Under the pieces are notes generated by a model. The model saw only the letters and a list, made by a program, of their open reading frames with translations. It did not search any database and had not been told where the DNA came from. From an uncultured Verrucomicrobiota bacterium (GTDB lineage Bacteria > Verrucomicrobiota > Verrucomicrobiia > Verrucomicrobiales > DEV007): a stretch of 53,244 bases of DNA. The DNA lies in NCBI GenBank assembly GCA_902589825.1, contig CACIUL010000017.1:1-53244 (forward strand), read 5' to 3'. Position numbers and translations under genes: made by a program. This document shows, one piece after another, positions 27,408 to 34,975 of the stretch. The stretch's first letter is position 1, and the number at the start of each line of letters is the position of its first letter.

Positions 27408-28343
27408 ATGAAAAATCCAGCGAATGCGGGGTCTGGTATAGGGAATATGAAGTCAGGATCAAGTAATTCATCACCTAAGGATGATGTGAATAGGGAAGCT
27501 GATGATCGCAAGGTTAAGATGTTGTCGATGCGCGGGATATTTGCTTCACTGCTGGCGGTTTCTCTCATTATTGCCCTCGGAATGACCGGTGGTCAGGTTA
27601 GGGAACTGGGAAACCGGGTCACGTCGCTTGAGGAGGAGCGGATTGTCTTTCAGCGTAGGTTGGAGGATTTCAAGGAAGACAACCTGCGGCTCTTGTCGAG
27701 AATTCGCGATTATCAGGATGTGCTCGAGATTGCCCAGAAGTCCAATATATCGCTTTCAAAGCGCTTGTTAAACCGTGACCTTGCTGTCGAGGACCTTCAG
27801 CGCAGCATTGATGTCATCCTCGAGGAGAAATATGCGAATGAGCAGAAGTTGAATGAAGAGATTGGCAGGCTTCAGCAAATGAAGCGTGATCTTATTGCTA
27901 GGGGGGCAGCACTGGGCGAAGCGGTTGCTGCCCAGGACAGGGAGATCGAGCAATTGGAGCAATCCTACCGGATGGCCAGCATGAATTTGGCTAGTGCGAC
28001 CAGTGACAATGAAAGGTTGTCTATTGAGAATGAACGTTATATGGAAATGTTGTTTGAGCTTGAGGAGAAATTTGTTTCTGTTGAAAAAGAGAACAGGGGC
28101 TTGGTGAAGAGTTTTGACCAGTTACAAGACCGCACGGTGCGACTTGAAGCGCAAAAAATGGAGTTGAAAGAAGAACTGAGGGAATGGATTGATTCTGAGG
28201 TCAGCCGGCCGGGTGATGGAGAGGAAGAGATGCCCGCTGAGATTGATGTTAGCCATGCCACAGGTGATCAAGAGCATCCAATTGCTGTGAAGAACCCGGC
28301 AAGCCAAACACGCGTTGCCAACGTAGATGGCCCGGATGAATAA
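27408..28343 (+). CDS. Single-pass membrane protein with long coiled coil
   Basis: A 311-residue protein of unknown function. The first 43 residues are polar and probably cytoplasmic. One membrane segment follows (GIFASLLAVSLIIALGM). Residues 65-265 form an almost unbroken heptad-type coiled coil rich in Glu, Leu and Arg, and the last 40 residues are polar and likely disordered. This plan, short cytoplasmic tail plus long extracytoplasmic rod, is seen in envelope scaffold proteins, but no specific family can be named. A structured RNA-like element follows its stop codon. Confidence 0.7.
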   Translation: MKNPANAGSGIGNMKSGSSNSSPKDDVNREADDRKVKMLSMRGIFASLLAVSLIIALGMTGGQVRELGNRVTSLEEERIVFQRRLEDFKEDNLRLLSRIRDYQDVLEIAQKSNISLSKRLLNRDLAVEDLQRSIDVILEEKYANEQKLNEEIGRLQQMKRDLIARGAALGEAVAAQDREIEQLEQSYRMASMNLASATSDNERLSIENERYMEMLFELEEKFVSVEKENRGLVKSFDQLQDRTVRLEAQKMELKEELREWIDSEVSRPGDGEEEMPAEIDVSHATGDQEHPIAVKNPASQTRVANVDGPDE

Positions 28344-28367
28344 GTAGTTGCGGGATTTCCTGTTGGA

Positions 28368-28467
28368 CGGCCACTTGGCTGAAGCGGTCTAAGGAGTGTT
28401 TCCGGGCCCAGGGCCTTCCTGCTTCAGCGACAAGGTTGTCTTCTTAGTAATGACCTGTGTTTGGCCG
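28368..28467 (+). other. Structured RNA-like element of unknown type
   Basis: Three nested inverted repeats are visible: outer CGGCCA (28368-28373) with TGGCCG (28462-28467), middle GGCTGAAGC (28377-28385) with GCTTCAGC (28421-28428), and inner AGGA/TCCT enclosing GGCCC-A-GGGCC (28405-28415). It lies 25 bases after the coiled-coil gene stop and contains no plausible ORF. It could be a 3' UTR structure, a terminator-like element or a small RNA; nothing in it matches an RNA family I know. The rest of 28468-28704 holds no gene that I can support. Confidence 0.4.
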
Positions 28468-28697
28468 CCATAGAAATGGTGTATAGGTCGTCTGTGGGTT
28501 GCGACTTTATGTAAGGATCCGTCCCGTGGCTTCAACAATGATGCGAGAGCTGGCTAGCCTATAGGTTCCATTTTCCCTGTTCCTGGATCGAGGAGGTCCA
28601 CTGTGCGAACTTGCAGGGAATGTCTCTATATACAGATTGCTGATAACGGAACTGCTGAATGGGAGAAGAACGATCAATGTCTATAGGAGAAGAGTGA

Positions 28698-28734
28698 AAA
28701 AACAAAAGCACCCCGGAGTCAACCGGAGTGCTTT
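28698..28734 (-). terminator. Terminator following the 6S RNA candidate
   Basis: On the minus strand a 12-bp stem AAAGCACTCCGG / CCGGGGTGCTTT with one A-C mismatch is followed by TTGTTTTTTC. The plus strand also has a T6 run, so it can work in both directions. It begins ten bases past the proposed 3' end of the 6S RNA. Confidence 0.8.
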
Positions 28735-28743
28735 TTTAATGAT

Positions 28744-28936
28744 TGAGGCCCCGCATGTGCCGACGGCGGTGAAGAGGGCTCACGTGTCCCGGATATTACC
28801 AGGTGGGTGGCCGCCTTGCTGAAATCTGCCTTCCAGTGAAGGCCTGACATCAAACAACCGGCTAAGCCTCCCGTACATGAACTAACGGGTCGGGCCCTGA
28901 AGTCCGCACTTTGCGAAACACCGTAGGGTTGTCTCA
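28744..28936 (-). ncRNA. ssrS: 6S RNA candidate
   Basis: On the minus strand this 193-base stretch can form the 6S closing stem. TGAG at the 5' end pairs with CTCA at the 3' end, then CCCTACGGTGTT pairs with GGCACATGCGGGG in register with a few bulges. The ACGGTGTTTCGC and GTCGGCAC pieces resemble proteobacterial 6S ends. Inside, GCGG pairs with CCGC and AGGGC with GCCCT around an internal loop. Small hairpins (CCCGT/ACGGG, CCTGG/CCGGG) flank the expected central bubble, and GCCTTC/GAAGGC caps the rod. 6S RNA mimics an open promoter and sequesters housekeeping RNA polymerase in stationary phase. It lies 67 bases after pheT, with TATCAT upstream and a terminator directly behind. I recognised this by eye; covariance-model support is missing. 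Confidence 0.62.
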
Positions 28937-29003
28937 AAAATAGGATGATAACAAAGAACATGAACGAATGAATGCACCTCTTGTGAGTGCTGGACTTCAT
29001 CGT

Positions 29004-31370
29004 TCAACGGAAATGGACTGGCAGCTTTGCTTTTAACTCAGCTAGAATTTCAGCATGCGCTCTATCAACTTCTGATGATTCCAGTGTGCGTGTCCGGTCT
29101 CTGTAAGTCAATGAATAAGCAAGAGATTTTTTACCGGAGTCAAGGCGCTGGCCACTTTCATCATGAAACAAGTCAAAGAGCCTGAAGGACTCAAGGAGTG
29201 GCGAACGGACACGTGAGAGGACAGATTCAATTTCGCTGCTGCTCAAATGCAAGTCTGCCTCCATGGCAACATCCCGGCTCACCGAAGGAAATTTAGGTAA
29301 CGCTTCAAATTGTGCTTTTACTCTGGTTTTCTGCTGTAGGATCCCAAGGTTGATTTCAGCAGCATAGACAGGGTGTCGGGCATCCATTGCCCGGGTTCTT
29401 GCAGGGGAAATCTGGGCAGCCTTGCCGATACACATTTTTCCGAGCATGATCTTGCTGGTCAGGGATGCTGCGGGAAGGGAATCTGTTTCCCTGACATAAG
29501 TCGGAATAATGCCGGTAAGTGCCTCGATGATGCCTTTTAATGTGAACAGGTCAGCACTGTCCGGATGCGGGTCCTGCCAGAAGCCCTGTCCCGGTCCGGA
29601 TACCAACAGCCCCAGGTGTTGAGCTTCTTCATTTTTCGAATTGGCGGTGAAGACAGTTCCCATCTCGAATAACCTCAGGGTATCAATCCCCTGGTGGATA
29701 TTTCGCCGGGCAACTTCCATGAGTGAGCCCACTATGCCGGTACGCATCTGGGTCAGTTCATCATTCAATGGATTCTTAAGAACAATGGGCGCGTTGTGCG
29801 CTGTACAGACATTGTCTGTGCTGCGATCTTGTGAGGTGAGCTTGATGGTGCGCGTTTCGTGGAAACCAATTGCTGCCAGCCTGTTGGCTATTGATGCCAT
29901 GAAGTCATACTCCTTGTCGGCATGGGAAATTTCCGAGAACCATGACCGTTGACTGGCGGGAATCTTATCAAGCCCATACACGCGGGCGATTTCCTCGCAG
30001 AGGTCAGCAGCGCGGGTTAAATCTCCCCGATAACTAGGGATTGCCCACTTCGAGAGGGGGTTTTCCTCCTCGATTTTTTTCAGCCCGAGTTGCTCAAGGA
30101 TGGTGAACATTTCGGGATTCGTGATACTGCATCCGAGTAGCTTTCTGCAATTATCTGCATGCAGTTCGACTTCCTGATGGCCAGCCGATAATGCGCCACA
30201 CGTCATGAGATGCTCCTCCGCATTGCCGCCTGCAAGTTCCAGTATCAGCCTCGTGGCCAGTGCCGAGGCGCCTGCGACCTGCGCCGGATCAACTCCGCGT
30301 TCAAAACGATAACTTGAATCACTGGAAATGCCGAGGCGGCGTCCGCTACACCGGATTCCAGCAGGGGCGAAATATGCTGATTCAACCAGGATGTCTGTGG
30401 TTTCCTCGGTGACGCCGGTTATTTCACCGCCCATGATGCCGGCGATGGCAATAGGACCACTGTCATCGGCGATGACCAGATCCTCATCCGTTAATTCATA
30501 ACTTACCCCGTCTAGGGCAAGGATAGATTCCCTGCCGATGGCTTTGCGGACATGGATACCCCCGCTTAACTTGGAGGCATCAAAGGCATGCAGGGGTTGA
30601 CCCATCTCCATTAATACGTAGTTGGTGATATCAACGATATTATTGATGGGGCGCAGGCCAATTGACTCGAGCTTCGACTTCAGCCAGGGAGGACTTTCCC
30701 GGACCGTAGCGCCCTGTATACGGCGGGCTGTATAGAAAGCGCATTCCTTGCTGTCGCTGACCCGGATTTTTTCCTTTGAGGCGGGTTGCTCAGGTATATC
30801 GGTAACGCAATGGTCATTGCCGGATTTTAGCTCACGACCTGCGAGTGCTGCCAGTTCGCGTGCAATGCCGAGGTGACTGAGGCAATCAGGGCGGTTGGGA
30901 GTGATTTCCAGGTCGAATGTTGCTGAATAGATATCGGTTAACGGTGTACCGGGCTTGTATTCCGGGGGCAGGATCCAAAGCCCGCTATCATCTTCTCGAC
31001 CGAGTTCCTTGGCGCTGCAGAGCATGCCGTTTGACTCAATGCCGCGAAGTTTGCCTTTTTTAATGTGAAACCCTTTACCCAGTGCGGCTCCCGGCAAAGC
31101 AAGTGGAACGTTATCACCTACTTGATAGTTTTTGGCGCCACATACAATCTGGCGCAGGGTGCCAGAGCCGTCATCCACCATACAAACGGATAACTTATCA
31201 GCATCTGGATGTTTTTCTGAGCTTTTGATGGTGGCCACCAATACCTTCTCAGGAATGGACTCTATGCCTTCCACTTCGATGCCGGCAAACGTCAGGAGGT
31301 CGTCAAGTTGCGTCTCGGTGTATCCCGAGAGGTCAACGTGTTCACTTAGCCAATCGATTGCAACTTTCAT
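29004..31370 (-). CDS. pheT: Phenylalanyl-tRNA synthetase beta subunit
   Basis: A 788-residue subunit that joins PheS in an alpha2-beta2 enzyme charging tRNA-Phe. It has the N-terminal EMAP-like tRNA-binding OB domain (about 40-150, with KHPDADKLSVCMVDDGSG and QIVCGAKN), the B3/B4 editing region containing RPDCLSHLGIARELAALAG, the B5 domain with PSYRGDLTRAADLCEEIARVYG, a catalytic-like core, and the C-terminal anticodon-binding FDX domain from about 690 (FPSVSRDVAME). The start ATG overlaps the pheS stop by four bases, so the subunits are translationally coupled and made in balance. Confidence 0.98.
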   Translation of the reverse strand: MKVAIDWLSEHVDLSGYTETQLDDLLTFAGIEVEGIESIPEKVLVATIKSSEKHPDADKLSVCMVDDGSGTLRQIVCGAKNYQVGDNVPLALPGAALGKGFHIKKGKLRGIESNGMLCSAKELGREDDSGLWILPPEYKPGTPLTDIYSATFDLEITPNRPDCLSHLGIARELAALAGRELKSGNDHCVTDIPEQPASKEKIRVSDSKECAFYTARRIQGATVRESPPWLKSKLESIGLRPINNIVDITNYVLMEMGQPLHAFDASKLSGGIHVRKAIGRESILALDGVSYELTDEDLVIADDSGPIAIAGIMGGEITGVTEETTDILVESAYFAPAGIRCSGRRLGISSDSSYRFERGVDPAQVAGASALATRLILELAGGNAEEHLMTCGALSAGHQEVELHADNCRKLLGCSITNPEMFTILEQLGLKKIEEENPLSKWAIPSYRGDLTRAADLCEEIARVYGLDKIPASQRSWFSEISHADKEYDFMASIANRLAAIGFHETRTIKLTSQDRSTDNVCTAHNAPIVLKNPLNDELTQMRTGIVGSLMEVARRNIHQGIDTLRLFEMGTVFTANSKNEEAQHLGLLVSGPGQGFWQDPHPDSADLFTLKGIIEALTGIIPTYVRETDSLPAASLTSKIMLGKMCIGKAAQISPARTRAMDARHPVYAAEINLGILQQKTRVKAQFEALPKFPSVSRDVAMEADLHLSSSEIESVLSRVRSPLLESFRLFDLFHDESGQRLDSGKKSLAYSLTYRDRTRTLESSEVDRAHAEILAELKAKLPVHFR

Positions 31371-32383
31371 GGGAACTGGCGGAGGAAACGGACATCGTTT
31401 TCGATGAGTAAACGGATGTCGGCGATTCCCCAGAGGATCATGGCAAGGCGCTCAAGTCCAAGGCCGAAGGCAAACCCGGATACCTTCTCGGGACAATAAG
31501 CACTATCTGCTCGTGACTTACTGACAGCATTGAACACATCAGGGTCAACCATTCCGCAACCTGCAATCTCAATCCATTTCGATTTTTTACCCTGCGCTTC
31601 CAGCATGATATCGATTTCAAAGCTGGGCTCGGTGAACGGGAAAAAATGAGGTCGGAAACGAACCGGGGTTTTCTCACCAAAGATTGACCGCAGAAGGTAT
31701 TCAAGGGTTCCCTTGAGGTCCGCCAGCGAGACTTCTTCATCGACATAAAGACCTTCGAGCTGGTTAAAGTTGCTCAAGTGGGTGGCATCGATTTCATCCC
31801 GTCGAAAAGCGGCACCGGGAGCGATGACCCTGACAGGAGGCGGGGTTGTTTCCATGGTGCGTATTTGCACGGTTGAGGTATGGGTTCGCAACAGTCGACC
31901 GTCTTCAAAATAAAATGTATCACTCTCATTCCGCGCAGGGTGATCAGGCGGAGTGTTCAGGGCATCGAAACAGTGCCACTCGGTCTCGATTTCTGGGCCG
32001 CTGGCAAGGGCAAATCCCATGCGGCGCAAGGTAGCCACGGCTTGATCCAGAATTTGTGATATGGGGTGGCGTGACCCCCTGGGCATGGGACGGCCGGGAA
32101 GAGTGATGTCGACATTGTCAGCTTCCCTGGCATCCGCTTCGCTTTGCAGCAGATTTCCCTTTTCGCTGATCGCAGCAGAGATAGCATCGCGAACCTCATT
32201 CAACGCCTTGCCGGCTGCGGGTTTGTCTTCCTTGGCTATGTCCTTCATCCCGGCCGCGGCAAGGGTGAGCCTGCCCTTTCGCCCGAGATAACTGATCCGA
32301 AAAGCCTCTAGCCCTTCAGTATCCGCAATCTCAGTAATTGCGGAAAGGGCATCAGCATGGATGGCTTCGAGTTCTTTCAGCAT
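31367..32383 (-). CDS. pheS: Phenylalanyl-tRNA synthetase alpha subunit
   Basis: The catalytic subunit, 338 residues, class II aminoacyl-tRNA synthetase. After the N-terminal coiled-coil (tRNA-contacting) part, motif 2 is visible as APGAAFRRDEIDATHLSNFNQLEG, followed by RPHFFPFTEPSFEIDI and motif 3 as GFAFGLGLERLAMILWGI. It lies 62 bases downstream of rplT and overlaps pheT by four bases, giving the order rpmI-rplT-pheS-pheT on one strand. Confidence 0.98.
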   Translation of the reverse strand: MLKELEAIHADALSAITEIADTEGLEAFRISYLGRKGRLTLAAAGMKDIAKEDKPAAGKALNEVRDAISAAISEKGNLLQSEADAREADNVDITLPGRPMPRGSRHPISQILDQAVATLRRMGFALASGPEIETEWHCFDALNTPPDHPARNESDTFYFEDGRLLRTHTSTVQIRTMETTPPPVRVIAPGAAFRRDEIDATHLSNFNQLEGLYVDEEVSLADLKGTLEYLLRSIFGEKTPVRFRPHFFPFTEPSFEIDIMLEAQGKKSKWIEIAGCGMVDPDVFNAVSKSRADSAYCPEKVSGFAFGLGLERLAMILWGIADIRLLIENDVRFLRQFP

Positions 32384-32445
32384 GGAAAAGCCGTCGCGCC
32401 AGGCGAGGTTAAAGTTCTCCGGCTTTTGTTCAGCAGTTGAGCTGC

Positions 32446-32820
32446 TTAGGATGCCGATCTTTTGTTTTCCAGTGCGGTTTTCGCCTGCGTCACGAGTTGC
32501 GAGAAGGCATCCTCATCGTGGATTGCAATGTCGGACATGACCTTGCGGTCGAGGTCAATACTCATTGCCTTTAAGCCTTCCATGAACCTGCTGTAGGTGA
32601 TCTCACGGGCTCGGCATGCGGCATTGATACGCTGGATCCAGAGTGCCCGGAAGGTGCGCTTGTGATTTTTTCTGTCACGATAGGCGTAAGTTTTTGCCTT
32701 GCGCACGGCATCTTTTGCGAAGCGGTATTTTTTCGAGCGGAAGCCACGAAATCCCTTGGCCTGCTTGAGCATGCGCTTGCGACGTTTGCGGCTTGCTGGA
32801 GAGTTGGTTGCTCTTGGCAT
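32446..32820 (-). CDS. rplT: Ribosomal protein L20
   Basis: A 124-residue early-assembly 23S rRNA-binding protein. The basic N-terminal arm [27 protein letters not shown] inserts into rRNA, and the globular part has [26 protein letters not shown], both characteristic. L20 often represses its own operon by binding a leader that imitates its rRNA site. A structured 146-base spacer upstream (32821-32966) could be such a site here. Confidence 0.98.
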   Translation of the reverse strand: MPRATNSPASRKRRKRMLKQAKGFRGFRSKKYRFAKDAVRKAKTYAYRDRKNHKRTFRALWIQRINAACRAREITYSRFMEGLKAMSIDLDRKVMSDIAIHDEDAFSQLVTQAKTALENKRSAS

Positions 32821-32966
32821 TGGTTTTATCCTCCGGTTCAGGCAGTTCGGTTTATCTCTTCATGACCTGCGGTCTCGCCTGTCCGGTTTGATTCCCTTAA
32901 CCGGGAATCAGGCCGCGAGGTCGTTGCCCACTTTTTCTGCGTAAAGCAGAAAGATAGGTAGGCGAA
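32821..32966 (-). promoter_or_regulatory. Structured spacer between rpmI and rplT
   Basis: Two hairpins are seen. One has a perfect 7-bp stem GATTCCC/GGGAATC (32890-32896 with 32903-32909), extended by CCTG/CAGG and CTCGC/GCGAG into a longer interrupted stem with a side bulge. The other is TTTCTGC/GCAGAAA (32934-32940 with 32946-32952). The spacer is long for a ribosomal operon, so it may be a translational control site for L20; no direct evidence for that binding is visible. Confidence 0.45.
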
Positions 32967-33179
32967 TTAGTGGCTAAAGGGCAGGTTTTCGCGGAAACGC
33001 GGCAAGTCAGACGCTGAGACAAGGGCTGCCTTACCTAAGTTACGCTTCCTTTTGCGATTCTTATTCAGCAGTAGGTGGCGCTTGCCTTGTTTACGTCGCA
33101 ACATTTTCCCTGTGCCGGTTACTTTAACCCGCTTCGAGATTGCCTTATGCGTTTTGCTTTTACCCGCTGTTCTAGCCAT
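32967..33179 (-). CDS. rpmI: Ribosomal protein L35
   Basis: A 70-residue, very basic large-subunit protein. The family signature is clear: SKTHKAISKRVKVTGTGK near the start, then LRRKQGKRHLLLNKNRKRKRNLG. It is the first gene of the visible rpmI-rplT-pheST cluster. infC, which usually precedes it, is not upstream; a divergent histidine kinase lies there instead, so infC must be elsewhere. Confidence 0.96.
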   Translation of the reverse strand: MARTAGKSKTHKAISKRVKVTGTGKMLRRKQGKRHLLLNKNRKRKRNLGKAALVSASDLPRFRENLPFSH

Positions 33180-33352
33180 GGGGCGGGAAAACTAGCGGAA
33201 TCCGGCAGTCTCGCAACCGCTTTTTGAGATTACCAGCGGATCATTGGGGAATCTGCTCATTCTATCTTATTTAAAATGAATAGGAATTTAACTTTACTTT
33301 ACTAATGGCCGATGCCGTCTAACGGTGTTGCCGTCAATTGCGGGATATCCTG

Positions 33353-34975
33353 ATGACGACAATGGATTCAAAGACTCAGCGTATCTGGACCTTGTACCCC
33401 CATCTTCGGATGGCAGTGGACCAGGTCGATGAGGGGGTCATTATACTGGATTTACAACCTCAGGAGGATACTGGTCCCCGAATGGTATTTTTAAACCGGG
33501 GGATTGCAGCTTTAAGCGGTTTTGATATTGAGAATCTGCTCGGCAATGGTTTGGCGACTCTATTTGGCGGGAGGAATCTCCAGATGTTGCTTGAGAGGCT
33601 TTCGGCTATTGCGGCCAATCAGGGCGTTTTTCAAATCAGTAATCCGCTGCTTCGTGCGGATGGATCTGAGCTGGATTGCCTTTGGAAGGTGAGTTGTGTT
33701 TGTGATGAGAAGGGTGAGCCATTGAACTTTATGCTCACACTGGCCAGGGAGGAAAATCGCGTTGCCGACCAGGCGGATGATGACCGGGTCCGGGTCGAAA
33801 TGATTGAAGGTCATGTTCTTGATGATGACCAGGGGCGTTCAGAGAGGATGGAGACGCTGGCACTACTGGCCGGCGGGATTGCACATGATTTCAAGAATAT
33901 GTTAACCGGCGTCATAGGAAACCTGTCCCTGGCGCGTGAGCAGGTTGATGATGGGAAGCTGGGAGCTCAGATTGATTCCGCTATTGAGGCGTCCCGAAAG
34001 GGGCAAGAAATGGCCGAGCATTTGCTTTTTTTCGCCCGGGGTGATGGTGGTGAAAGAACCGAGGCGGACGTTGGGCGTTTGCTCCAGAAAACAGCGCAGT
34101 TGTGCACTGGAGGAGGTTCGGAGGCACGCTGTCAGGTCTTGCTTGGCGAGGATCTTTGGTCAGCTACCATTAATGTGACACGTATTAGCCAGGTTATCAG
34201 CAACCTCATTTTCAATGCCCGGCAAGCGATGAATGAACAGGGTATTTTTCAGGCGAAGCTCACCAATGTTGAGTTAACAGAGGGTGAAGGTGAGAGCTTG
34301 CCGGCGGGTCCCTATCTGCGTCTGGACGTGATGGATCACGGTTGTGGAATTCCTGAGGAGAAGCTGGAGGAGATTTTCACCCTTTTTTATACCACCAAGG
34401 ACAAGGGAAGCGGCTTTGGCCTTGCAACCTGCCAGAGTGTTGTACGTGAACACGGGGGCAGCATAGGTGTTGTTTCAAAGGAAGGCATTGGCACCTGCTT
34501 TACTGTATTCCTTCCAGCTACTGGCCATGAATTCAGGGAAGATAAAGATCCGGAAACAGGGAATGAAGAATTTTATCGAGGCATGGGCAGGCAAATCCTT
34601 GTTGTGGATGATGACCCCATGATCCTGAGTACCATCCATGCCATATTAAAGCACTTGGATTTCACGGTTGTTGGTGTTTCCAGTGGTGAGGAGGGAGTCA
34701 GCTTGTTTCAGCGTTATCATCGTGACGGGTCACCGTTTTCCGCGGTGTTGATGGATTTGACCCTGCCGGGTGGGATGAATGGTGACGAGGCTACCGCAAG
34801 GATCCTGGATATTGACCCTGAGGCCAGGGTGATAGCAAGCAGTGGTTACTTAAGCAATCCGGTAAACGAGGAGCAGCGAGAAAAGGGGTTTGCCGGAGCT
34901 CTTTCCAAACCCTATGACATCAGCATGGTTTCTGATGTTTTGCGTGAGGTTCTGGAGAGGACAATCCGGCTTTAA
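33353..34975 (+). CDS. Soluble hybrid histidine kinase: PAS, HisKA, HATPase, receiver
   Basis: A cytoplasmic signalling protein of about 540 residues with no membrane segment. A PAS-like sensor region covers about 20-135 (MVFLNRGIAALSGF). The dimerisation box LAGGIAHDFKNML has its phospho-acceptor His near 178. The ATPase part shows N-box NLIFNARQAM, G1 DHGCGIP, and G2 GSGFGLATCQSVV. The receiver domain at about 415-535 has ILVVDDDP, phospho-acceptor Asp near 468 in VLMDLTLPGGMNG, and the switch Lys in ALSKPYD. There is no output domain, so phosphate must pass on to another protein. The stop codon overlaps that of the convergent AsmA-like gene. The frame extends to a TTG at 33338, but ATG 33353 is preferred. 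Confidence 0.92.
   Translation: MTTMDSKTQRIWTLYPHLRMAVDQVDEGVIILDLQPQEDTGPRMVFLNRGIAALSGFDIENLLGNGLATLFGGRNLQMLLERLSAIAANQGVFQISNPLLRADGSELDCLWKVSCVCDEKGEPLNFMLTLAREENRVADQADDDRVRVEMIEGHVLDDDQGRSERMETLALLAGGIAHDFKNMLTGVIGNLSLAREQVDDGKLGAQIDSAIEASRKGQEMAEHLLFFARGDGGERTEADVGRLLQKTAQLCTGGGSEARCQVLLGEDLWSATINVTRISQVISNLIFNARQAMNEQGIFQAKLTNVELTEGEGESLPAGPYLRLDVMDHGCGIPEEKLEEIFTLFYTTKDKGSGFGLATCQSVVREHGGSIGVVSKEGIGTCFTVFLPATGHEFREDKDPETGNEEFYRGMGRQILVVDDDPMILSTIHAILKHLDFTVVGVSSGEEGVSLFQRYHRDGSPFSAVLMDLTLPGGMNGDEATARILDIDPEARVIASSGYLSNPVNEEQREKGFAGALSKPYDISMVSDVLREVLERTIRL

Noticed and set aside
28368..28704. tmRNA, RNase P RNA or SRP RNA
   Set aside because: None of the conserved core sequences of these RNAs that I know are present.
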